A stretch of 64,000 bases of DNA from positions 378,865 through 442,864 of the forward strand of contig NZ_CH672431.1 in the NCBI RefSeq assembly GCF_000153025.1. The letters run 5' to 3'. Below the pieces are notes generated by a model that was not told where the DNA came from, did not search any database, and saw nothing but the letters and a program-made list of their open reading frames with translations. Shown here in pieces: positions 57,349 through 64,000 of this stretch; the first letter of the stretch is position 1, and each line of letters starts with the position of its first letter. The position numbers were made by a program, and so were the translations under genes. This DNA comes from Marinomonas sp. MED121 (GTDB lineage: Bacteria > Pseudomonadota > Gammaproteobacteria > Pseudomonadales > Marinomonadaceae).

Positions 57349-58281
57349 CTAGAACAGCCTTATATCTCTTCTTGTGTTAAAATACTCATCAATATTTTTT
57401 AAGTTTAGCTTTTGATTATTATATTCAGATGACAAATAAGCTCGGAATTCATAACCAAATTTATATGTTTTTTCTCCCCAGTCTTCATTATCTTCTTCAC
57501 CTTGATCTTCATCAAAAGCTAAAGTTTCAAAGTTATATATTTCAACTATAAAGCTCTTATTACCCTTATTAAATCTTAAACTTGATTTTTTATTAAATGC
57601 AAATGATGAAATTTCATTATAAAGATCAAGAGAAAATGACAAATATAATTTAGAAACGCCCAAATCTAATACAATATTTGTAAGACGATAATCTGAATCT
57701 TCATAGTAAGGAGATAATAGCTTGTTAATTTCAAAAATAGACTCTAAAAAATAAAGATAACTTAAGTGAGTATTTTCCTTTTGCGAAAAGGAAATATTTA
57801 TAAAACATTCATCTAAATAATTCAAAAGAGTTTTATGGTTTATATCAACATATGGCTCAAAGTAACTAGCGCTATTCTTTACAAATATTGCTTTATAAAG
57901 TTCTTCAACATCTACTTTTTCATAACCATACTTTTTGCTTAGCGTTTCAATTTTACTTTTGAATACTTCTTTATGTTTAATATGATTTTCAAAACTGTTT
58001 TTTTGCTCTGTCGCTTGAATTTGTGCAACAGTCTGAATAGATCTGTGATTAGAAGCTACAAGTGCAACTAACGGAAAGACTAACGCAGCTACGCCTAAAC
58101 TAAATTTATGCCTTTTAATCGCATCATTAAAACACTCAGAAGTTAAGAAAAGTTGAAGGCTTTCGGGTGAGTAGTAGTCTGCAGAAGTGATGACAATCGC
58201 TACGATAAAAGCAGCGCCAAGCGGCCCCCATAGTGCCCACTTAAACTCTTTTAGTTCGGTTAGTTTTTGAGAGTGTGGCAT
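57349..58281 (-). CDS. Two-TM orphan protein B (paralogue of the upstream gene)
   Basis: 310 residues. TM segments lie near 17-33 (LWGPLGAAFIVAIVITS) and 60-78 (FSLGVAALVFPLVALVAS). The shared motif HRSIQTVAQIQATEQKNSFENHIKHKE follows, then a Lys/Asn/Tyr-rich cytoplasmic-type domain of about 200 residues. AT-rich codon use differs from the core genes. Its ATG overlaps the stop of paralogue A (TAATG), so both are made together. The function is not recognised. Confidence 0.7.
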   Translation of the reverse strand: MPHSQKLTELKEFKWALWGPLGAAFIVAIVITSADYYSPESLQLFLTSECFNDAIKRHKFSLGVAALVFPLVALVASNHRSIQTVAQIQATEQKNSFENHIKHKEVFKSKIETLSKKYGYEKVDVEELYKAIFVKNSASYFEPYVDINHKTLLNYLDECFINISFSQKENTHLSYLYFLESIFEINKLLSPYYEDSDYRLTNIVLDLGVSKLYLSFSLDLYNEISSFAFNKKSSLRFNKGNKSFIVEIYNFETLAFDEDQGEEDNEDWGEKTYKFGYEFRAYLSSEYNNQKLNLKNIDEYFNTRRDIRLF

Positions 58282-59135
58282 TAAGAATTTTCCTTTTCAA
58301 CTTCAAGAAGTCTTTGCTTAATAATTTGTTCTTTTGACCAAGTAATATAAGCAGTAGAAAAACCAGAAGATAGGTCTGTAATGTATACGTCATCAGGTGA
58401 AAAGAAAGAGATAATTTCATTTAAAATGATAACAATATAATTTCTCATGACAATTATAAAATTATCAATTTCGCTTTCATTTTTAACACTTAACCCTTCA
58501 TTAGTTATAAATTCTAGCCAACAACTATCAGAAAAAACTCTGATTTTATTTATATTTAATAAATTAAAAATATGATAGATATTTGAATAGCATTCCATTG
58601 AATTTATTTCATCAAAACTGTCTTCAGAAAGAAGTTTTTCAAAGCGGAAAACAAAAAATGAAACTTGTTTCAAAACTCCATCATCAATAACAAAGGTTTC
58701 AAATTTATTAATGTTATTTTTTGGATGAATTTTTTTATATAGACCATAAATATTAAAAAACTCAAATTCTACCGTTTGCCTATTTTTAATATTATTAATA
58801 TATTCGTGGAAATATTCCTGATGCTTATAGTAATTTTCAAAATTGTTTTTTGCTTCAGTTAAAACAATTTGGGATTCAGCCTTTTCAATTTGAGCAGCTG
58901 TTTGTACAGATCTATGATGTGAAGCGACTAAAGCTACTGCCGGAAAGATAAGCGCTAGTATAGCTAAAGGCACTTTGAATAATTCGAAAGCGTAGTTAAA
59001 GCAATCAGGCGACCAACAAAGGTCAGGCAAGCCACTACGGTACATTGCTCCCCACACAAAACATGCTAAGGCGACAGGAACGCAGATAGCTACCCAAAAG
59101 CTTCGTAAATTCCATAAATGTTCTTTTGACCGCAT
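58281..59135 (-). CDS. Two-TM orphan protein A
   Basis: 284 residues, first of a tandem pair. TMs lie near 11-28 (FWVAICVPVALACFVWGAMY) and 50-68 (FKVPLAILALIFPAVALVAS), then HHRSVQTAAQIEKAESQ and NNFENYYKHQEYF. This segment is close to that of paralogue B, while the C-terminal domains differ. AGGG six nt before ATG 59135 sets the start. Both genes are strongly AT-rich and lie beside a toxin-antitoxin module. Anchor-linker-variable-domain layout suggests a membrane-associated effector (inference). Confidence 0.7.
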   Translation of the reverse strand: MRSKEHLWNLRSFWVAICVPVALACFVWGAMYRSGLPDLCWSPDCFNYAFELFKVPLAILALIFPAVALVASHHRSVQTAAQIEKAESQIVLTEAKNNFENYYKHQEYFHEYINNIKNRQTVEFEFFNIYGLYKKIHPKNNINKFETFVIDDGVLKQVSFFVFRFEKLLSEDSFDEINSMECYSNIYHIFNLLNINKIRVFSDSCWLEFITNEGLSVKNESEIDNFIIVMRNYIVIILNEIISFFSPDDVYITDLSSGFSTAYITWSKEQIIKQRLLEVEKENS

Positions 59136-59230
59136 ATTCATCCCTGAAAGCTTTGGTAGTTACTAAAGCAACCTATCAGAAACGTTTTAGCTATTTGAGT
59201 CAAGGTAGTAGGCCGTTGTTTTGAAACAAA

Positions 59231-59264
59231 AAAGCCCTTTCTATATTTCTATAGAAAGGGCTTT
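59231..59264 (-). terminator. Terminator downstream of the LysE-AraC unit
   Basis: AAAGCCCTTTCTATA (59231-59245) and its reverse complement (59250-59264) form a perfect 15-bp stem; on the minus strand a T-run follows. Confidence 0.75.
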
Positions 59265-59426
59265 GTAATGCTTAAGGTTAACTAACCAATGGGCGTTAGC
59301 TGGCCTTTTGTCTTGCCGCTTTGCTGGGGCAGTGTACTTTGAATTAACCCCATTATTTCTCCTATGCCTCGGCTTTTGTTAGGGAGCTATTTCTAACCCT
59401 GCAGCAAAGGCACTAAATAATAATAT

Positions 59427-60245
59427 TCACACAAAAAAAGACTGGTAGTGCCTTGGGGTGATGGCCATGCGTTTTTTGAAATGTCGTTGAAAATGGCTTT
59501 GATCCGCAAAGCCTAAATCACTTGCGGTATCGATAAGACTACGGCCATTTTGCAGTAACAGTTTGGCTTTTTTGATACGTTGGTCGAGCTGGAAAGCATG
59601 GGGAGACTGACCATAAGCCTGTTTGAAGCTGCGCACCAGATGATAACGACTCAAACCTACTTCTTGGGAGAAGTCATCTAAGGTGATATTTTGCTCTAGG
59701 GCATCCATTATCATGTCTTTAACACGACTGACGCGATTAATATCAGGGCGAATCAGGTCTGAGTGTATGGCATATTTAGCTTCAAAAGCATGCTGTATAT
59801 AGTCTAGTAACAAGCACTCGGCAGCCAACAAGTCATTTTGCGATAAAAGACTGTTAAAGACTTGTTCGAAAAGATGGTAGCTTTTCTTATCTCTCTGGTA
59901 ATTATCATCAAATGGCAAGAAATCCCATGTATCTCCTTTGAAAATCTCGTGTTGTTGCTGGCCCATATAATTCGCATCTATGAAGAGCATACGATAGGAC
60001 CACTCGCCATCGGCAGGGTTACAGGAATGGGCATCCCCAGGATTTATGGTAACCGTATCCCCTTGAATGATGTCATTGTGCTTATTTAGGTTTTGGTAGT
60101 TAGCCCTACCTTTGTCGATAACACCAAAAGAGAATTCATCATGGCTATGGGTTTGATAACAAGCGCTTGAACCATTGGCACGACGCAATTCGGCATAGGG
60201 CAGCAAGGGGCTTTTTTTAAAAAAGACCGTATCGTCTTGAGCCAT
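59427..60245 (-). CDS. AraC-family regulator next to a LysE exporter
   Basis: 272 residues. The N-terminal cupin sensor (CYQTHSHDEFSFGVIDKGRA, GDTVTINPGDAHSCNP) precedes the AraC DNA-binding domain with ITLDDFSQEVGLSRYHLVRSF and LIDTASDLGFADQSHFQRHFKK. It is 20 bp downstream of a LysE-family gene on the same strand, the common pairing in which the regulator controls amino-acid export. Confidence 0.9.
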   Translation of the reverse strand: MAQDDTVFFKKSPLLPYAELRRANGSSACYQTHSHDEFSFGVIDKGRANYQNLNKHNDIIQGDTVTINPGDAHSCNPADGEWSYRMLFIDANYMGQQQHEIFKGDTWDFLPFDDNYQRDKKSYHLFEQVFNSLLSQNDLLAAECLLLDYIQHAFEAKYAIHSDLIRPDINRVSRVKDMIMDALEQNITLDDFSQEVGLSRYHLVRSFKQAYGQSPHAFQLDQRIKKAKLLLQNGRSLIDTASDLGFADQSHFQRHFKKRMAITPRHYQSFFV

Positions 60246-60265
60246 TTACTACCTCCTTTCTTTGG

Positions 60266-60871
60266 TTAAAAACTAACCGTCATTAAGACAACTAAGATTA
60301 CTAACAAGATGGCCATAAGTCGATTAAATAGCACCTGCTGCTTAGCGTTAGATAAAAAACGTCGAATCACATCGCCCATCAAGGCCCAAGAGCCAATCCC
60401 AATAAAACACATAAAGAATGAGACAAGACAAAAAGCTAAGAGGTACAGATAGTAAGGGTTATTCACATTAACAAATACAGCGACTCCCGACATAGAGACT
60501 AACCAAGCTTTAGGGTTGAGCCATTGGCTTAAAGCCCCTTGTAATAGGCTAGGAGGTGATTGCTTCTGGGTATCGTCTTCCATGGATTGCACAGGTGCAG
60601 AGGCAATTTTATAGGCCATATACAGCAGAAAAGCAGAGCCACACACCTGTAACGCTTGGCTCAAGCTAGGAAAGGCAAACAGCAGTTGGCTTAAACCAAT
60701 ACCCGCTAAAAATACAATCAAGGTATACGCCAAAGTCGCGCCAATCACATGGGGAAGGGTACGTCTAAAACCAAAACTTGCGGCAGTGCCTGTCGCGATA
60801 ATATTCACAGGCCCTGGGGAAATTGCGCCTATCAGAGCAAACAACATCATAGAAATAACGACTACAAACAT
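60266..60871 (-). CDS. LysE/RhtB-family amino-acid exporter
   Basis: 201-residue inner-membrane protein with about six TM helices. The N-terminal motif GAISPGPVNIIATGTAASFGFRRTLPHVIGA is diagnostic for LysE/RhtB, and LNPKAWLVSMSGV is the second conserved block. It exports amino acids or derivatives; the exact substrate is unknown. Confidence 0.92.
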   Translation of the reverse strand: MFVVVISMMLFALIGAISPGPVNIIATGTAASFGFRRTLPHVIGATLAYTLIVFLAGIGLSQLLFAFPSLSQALQVCGSAFLLYMAYKIASAPVQSMEDDTQKQSPPSLLQGALSQWLNPKAWLVSMSGVAVFVNVNNPYYLYLLAFCLVSFFMCFIGIGSWALMGDVIRRFLSNAKQQVLFNRLMAILLVILVVLMTVSF

Positions 60872-60987
60872 TTAAGCATCCTCAAACGATTCTCACACAA
60901 TATGAATGCCTGCAGCTTAAGTCAGCCTCATTTGAAAAGATTGAACGTTATTGCGCTTTAAATTTTGTTAGTGCTTAGAACGAAAAA

Positions 60988-61010
60988 AGGCCAGCTATAA
61001 AAGCTGGCCT
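60988..61010 (-). terminator. Terminator after the LysR gene
   Basis: AGGCCAGCT (60988-60996) pairs with AGCTGGCCT (61002-61010), followed by a T-run on the minus strand. Confidence 0.8.
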
Positions 61011-61029
61011 CACCTATAGTAACTTGATC

Positions 61030-61959
61030 TTAATACTCATCATGAAGAGCGATTCTCTCTACGAGTACTTGCCAAATTTTATCTACTCTTGGTTCAGTAC
61101 TATCACCATATCTAAAAATTTTAATCATCATTTGAATATCCTCAGATATTTCATCGGCTCGCATTAAACGGCCATCTTTTAATTCATCTTTTATGATTGA
61201 AAGCGGTAACCAGGCGACGCCATAACCTTCAAGTGCCATCGCTTTTAAATTCATTGTCACAGAAGATTCATAAGAAGGCTTTAGCTTTAAATTTTTATAA
61301 CTCGTTTCAAGCTTATGTGTTACATAACGGTTAAGCTGAGTACTCACACTGTATTGTAGATAGGGTATTGGCTGAGTGTTTTTACCTGATAGCAGCCAAC
61401 TAGGGTTACCATTTTCATCAGGACTTACAATTGGTACTAAAGACTCTCTTCCAAGAAGTAATGATGGATACTTTTCTTTATCAATCAAATTAAACTGATA
61501 TTTATCTTCATAGCTGATAAAAAAATCAACGATACCTTCATCTAAAGAACTTAAATAGGCATCAACGCTTCTAAAATCCGTCCTCACACTTAAAAACTCT
61601 GTATCTATATAAGGATTAAGCTCTTTTATCCATATAGGAATAAAAAACTGAGCAAGGGTATTTAAAGTAGAAATGCAAAGCTTCTCTTCATTACCTCTTG
61701 TTTGCGCCCTTATATCATTTCGCGCCTGATAAGCAAGGCGAACAATTTGTTGAGCAGTCGTTTTAAACTCTCTTCCTATTTCAGTCGGTTGAACAGGATA
61801 ACTCGTACGATCTATTAGTTCTGCACCTAACCAAGTCTCTAATGCTTTAATACGGCGGCTAAAAGCTGGCTGAGAAACAAAGCGCTGTTCTGAAGAAATA
61901 CGAAAATTACCTGAGTTGCATAAACTGAGAAAATCTTCGAGTAACTTAATTTCCATCAA
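61030..61959 (-). CDS. LysR-family regulator
   Basis: 309 residues. The N-terminal winged helix reads LLEDFLSLCNSGNFRISSEQRFVSQPAFSRRIKALETWLGAELIDR; the rest is a periplasmic-binding-like effector domain (LCISTLNTLAQFFIPIW). It is divergent from aapJ and probably controls it. An ATGC-N7-GCAT dyad in the shared region fits the LysR T-N11-A rule. Confidence 0.9.
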   Translation of the reverse strand: MMEIKLLEDFLSLCNSGNFRISSEQRFVSQPAFSRRIKALETWLGAELIDRTSYPVQPTEIGREFKTTAQQIVRLAYQARNDIRAQTRGNEEKLCISTLNTLAQFFIPIWIKELNPYIDTEFLSVRTDFRSVDAYLSSLDEGIVDFFISYEDKYQFNLIDKEKYPSLLLGRESLVPIVSPDENGNPSWLLSGKNTQPIPYLQYSVSTQLNRYVTHKLETSYKNLKLKPSYESSVTMNLKAMALEGYGVAWLPLSIIKDELKDGRLMRADEISEDIQMMIKIFRYGDSTEPRVDKIWQVLVERIALHDEY

Positions 61960-62041
61960 TAAAACTCTCTATGCTCTAGGGAAGGTAGGAGGTGGTTAGC
62001 CCTAAAATCAGTATAAGAAAGTTAAAGAGCAAACTCAAACA

Positions 62042-62056
62042 ATGCATATTTTGCAT
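62042..62056. promoter_or_regulatory. LysR-type T-N11-A box
   Basis: ATGCATATTTTGCAT, a dyad with ATGC/GCAT ends and 7-bp spacing, lies in the 266-bp gap between the divergent lysR and aapJ genes. Confidence 0.55.
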
Positions 62057-62225
62057 GAGTCACATTGATAACGGCATTGGATTCAAGCAAATGGCTAGCT
62101 TAATGTTAAGTGAAACGCAGAGGGTAAGTCAGCGTTTCTGATAAAGAATCCAAATGAAATCAGCAGTTAGGATCATTTGCCTTACCCTCTTCGTTCACAG
62201 CGAAACTTATTAGACGAGGTTAATA

Positions 62226-63260
62226 ATGATCAAAATAAAAACAATATTATCAGCGATTACAAGTGTCACGCTTCTTACAGGAATGGGTGCCACTGCTCCT
62301 GTGTTTGCTGACACCCTTGATGACGTCAAAAAACGAGGCTTTCTTCGTTGCGGGACTGGTGAGGCAAAAGCAGGGTTTGCTATGCCTGGCGACAATAACC
62401 AATGGCAAGGGATGGAAATCGATTATTGTAAAGCACTCTCTAGTGCTGTTTTTGGAGATGAGACTAAGTTTGAAGTAGTACCTGTTACTTCTAAAGTTCG
62501 CTTCACGTCACTAACATCACGCGAAATTGATGTACTAGTCAAAGGCACAACCTGGACTTATTCTCGAGATGCAAAACTCGGTGTCGATTTTGCTGCCTAT
62601 TGGTTCTTTGATGGACAAGGCTTTTTAATCAAAAAGGAACTTGGCGTTACATCTGCAAAACAACTTAATGGTGCAACAATTTGCATTTCCCCTGGCACCA
62701 CATCAGAAAAAAATGTCGCCGACTTTTTTAGAACTTATGACATGAAGTACAAGCCAGTTGTCATTAAGGCAGGCCCTGAAACCCTTGATGCATTACAAAA
62801 AGGTCGCTGTGATGTGATAACCAATGACCTTTCTGCGCTTGCTTCTGATCGACAGAAGTTCACAAACCCAGATGACTTTGTTGTATTGCAAGACAATATT
62901 GCAAAAGAACCTCTTTCCCTTTACGTACGTCAAAATGATAGCCGTTGGAAAGATGTCATCACTTGGACCCGTAATGCACTTGTGGAAGCAGAAGAGCTAG
63001 GGATAACACAAGAAAATGTAGGGCAGCATGCTAAACACCCGATTGACCCAAGAGTAGCCCGTCTATTAGGTGCAAAAGGAGCCTATGGAGAAATGCTAGG
63101 TTTACCGAATACTTGGGCTCACGATGCTATTAGTGCGGTAGGTAATTATGGTGAGATATTTGAACGAAATGTTGGCGAACAAACTCGTATGGGTTTAACA
63201 AGAAACCTCAATCAACAATGGTATGACGGCGGTCTTGTTTTCGCACCTCCGTTCCGTTAA
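62226..63260 (+). CDS. aapJ: General L-amino-acid ABC binding protein
   Basis: 344-residue AapJ/BztA-type periplasmic protein with signal peptide (1 to about 28, ATAPVFA). DTLDDVKKRGFLRCGTGEAKAGF and GMEIDYCKALSSAVFGD start the mature domain; GTTWTYSRDAKLGVDF and the C-terminal NQQWYDGGLVFAPPFR are family hallmarks. It delivers a broad range of L-amino acids to the AapQMP complex. The next gene is aapQ. Confidence 0.94.
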   Translation: MIKIKTILSAITSVTLLTGMGATAPVFADTLDDVKKRGFLRCGTGEAKAGFAMPGDNNQWQGMEIDYCKALSSAVFGDETKFEVVPVTSKVRFTSLTSREIDVLVKGTTWTYSRDAKLGVDFAAYWFFDGQGFLIKKELGVTSAKQLNGATICISPGTTSEKNVADFFRTYDMKYKPVVIKAGPETLDALQKGRCDVITNDLSALASDRQKFTNPDDFVVLQDNIAKEPLSLYVRQNDSRWKDVITWTRNALVEAEELGITQENVGQHAKHPIDPRVARLLGAKGAYGEMLGLPNTWAHDAISAVGNYGEIFERNVGEQTRMGLTRNLNQQWYDGGLVFAPPFR

Positions 63261-63279
63261 GCCTTCCACTCATTCAAAG

Positions 63280-63306
63280 GAGCAGTCAAACCACGTTTGT
63301 CTGCTC
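63280..63306 (+). terminator. Intercistronic hairpin between aapJ and aapQ
   Basis: GAGCAGTCAAAC and GTTTGTCTGCTC pair with one mismatch. It probably raises binding-protein output relative to the permease. Confidence 0.6.
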
Positions 63307-63343
63307 AATTTACCTAATAACTTAATTTGAGTAGCCCCAAACT

Positions 63344-64000
63344 ATGCTGATGATATTAAGAGATGAACGAAAAAGAGCCATTTTTGACCAAGTGCTTTTT
63401 TTAGTCATTGTTAGTGCTTTCATCTATTACTTAAGCGCCAATTTAATCGAGAACCTTAACCGCTTAGGCATTTCTACTGGCTTTAGCTTCTTATGGCAAG
63501 AAGCTGGTTATCAAATCGGCGGTGCTTTAATCGATTTTGATGATACCGATTCGTATGCCTTAGCTCATATTGTTGGTTTGCTAAACACCCTACTTGCGAC
63601 ATTTCTTATTATTGTTTCAGCCAGCATTCTGGGCTTTATTATTGGTATTCTCAGAATGAGCCCTAACCCTTTGATGACCAACTCTATTCGTTATGTCATT
63701 GAAGTAATTAGAAATATCCCTTCTCTTGTTCATATCGTAATTTGGTTTTCACTTGCGTTACATTTGCCACCAGTGCGCCAAAGCTTTGATATTTACAACA
63801 CAGTATTCATCAGCAATCGAGGGATTTATCTTCCGGATCCAAACTTTGAATCAGGTATGTGGGGGGTTTTATTTCTATTTATTTGCCTGCTCGCATACGC
63901 TTTTTTTCGTAAGCGTAAAGCCCAGCAGTTGATGCGTGAAACAGGTAAATATCAAGCCACCTTTTTATCTAATACTTTAATCATTTGGGGGGGAACTATC
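63344..64000 (+). CDS. aapQ: General L-amino-acid ABC permease, C-terminus cut by window edge
   Basis: The first 219 codons of an AapQ/BztB-type permease, starting MLMILRDERKRAIFDQV. Family segments are NRLGISTGFSFLWQEAGYQIG, HIVGLLNTLLATF, VIRNIPSLVHIV and SNRGIYLPDPNFESG, with TM helices between. It would form the membrane channel with AapM for aapJ. The frame stays open to the last base, so the gene continues beyond the window. Confidence 0.92.
   Translation, partial: MLMILRDERKRAIFDQVLFLVIVSAFIYYLSANLIENLNRLGISTGFSFLWQEAGYQIGGALIDFDDTDSYALAHIVGLLNTLLATFLIIVSASILGFIIGILRMSPNPLMTNSIRYVIEVIRNIPSLVHIVIWFSLALHLPPVRQSFDIYNTVFISNRGIYLPDPNFESGMWGVLFLFICLLAYAFFRKRKAQQLMRETGKYQATFLSNTLIIWGGTI

Noticed and set aside
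57349..59141. Retron, with the two-TM proteins as effectors
   Set aside because: No reverse transcriptase or msr/msd-like RNA is visible near them, so only a loose resemblance in architecture remains.

Overview
The window looks like chromosomal DNA of a moderately AT-rich marine gammaproteobacterium, most likely an Oceanospirillales member such as Marinomonas. This rests on gene order and protein character read by eye, not on a database search. The first 7.3 kb is a conserved core block, mutM-rpmG-rpmB-radC on the minus strand and coaBC-dut-argB-slmA on the plus strand, followed by divergent pyrE and crc. It combines the E. coli order (dut-slmA-pyrE) with the Pseudomonas order (dut-algC-argB-pyrE-crc), but algC is absent.

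7.4-15.5 kb holds a hexose-6-phosphate mutarotase and two signalling operons. One pairs a response regulator carrying a CheC/CheX-like domain with a PAS-GGDEF protein whose signature motif is degenerate. The other joins a secreted 5'-nucleotidase-like protein lacking metal ligands, a membrane diguanylate cyclase and a CofD/YvcK-like protein.

15.6-30.2 kb is a complete galactoside-utilisation locus: carbohydrate ABC transporter, GH36 alpha-galactosidase, GH42 beta-galactosidase, and a De Ley-Doudoroff route (SDR galactose dehydrogenase, SMP-30 lactonase, IlvD/EDD-type galactonate dehydratase, DgoK, DgoA). An IclR regulator is encoded divergently. Four copies of a 15-bp TGRAAY-N3-GTTTCA dyad sit on the recognisable promoters, so the locus is probably one IclR regulon.

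30.3-40.5 kb is mixed: a chemoreceptor, an orphan P-loop ATPase, a 285-bp IS5-type MITE with CTAG duplications, a phosphopantetheinyl transferase with a Fur-like box, a YefM-YoeB module with an orphan two-TM protein and an antitoxin relic, an AraC regulator, an EamA exporter and a glutaredoxin.

40.5-49.3 kb is glycerol-phosphate and phosphate uptake: ugpBAECQ with a DeoR/GlpR-type regulator and a HAD phosphatase in one operon, divergent from a Na/Pi cotransporter. The shared intergenic region carries repeated TTTTCG-type sites and a possible Pho box. 49.3-56 kb holds a GGDEF-EAL protein, an M50-type membrane protease and a photolyase operon (FAD oxidoreductase, SDR, phrB) preceded by five TTGTAYA half-sites, suggesting LitR/CarH-type light control. 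56.2-59.2 kb is an AT-rich island with a HigBA-like module and two tandem paralogous two-TM proteins of unknown function. The window ends with AraC/LysE and LysR/aapJ-aapQ genes for amino-acid export and uptake; aapQ runs off the end.
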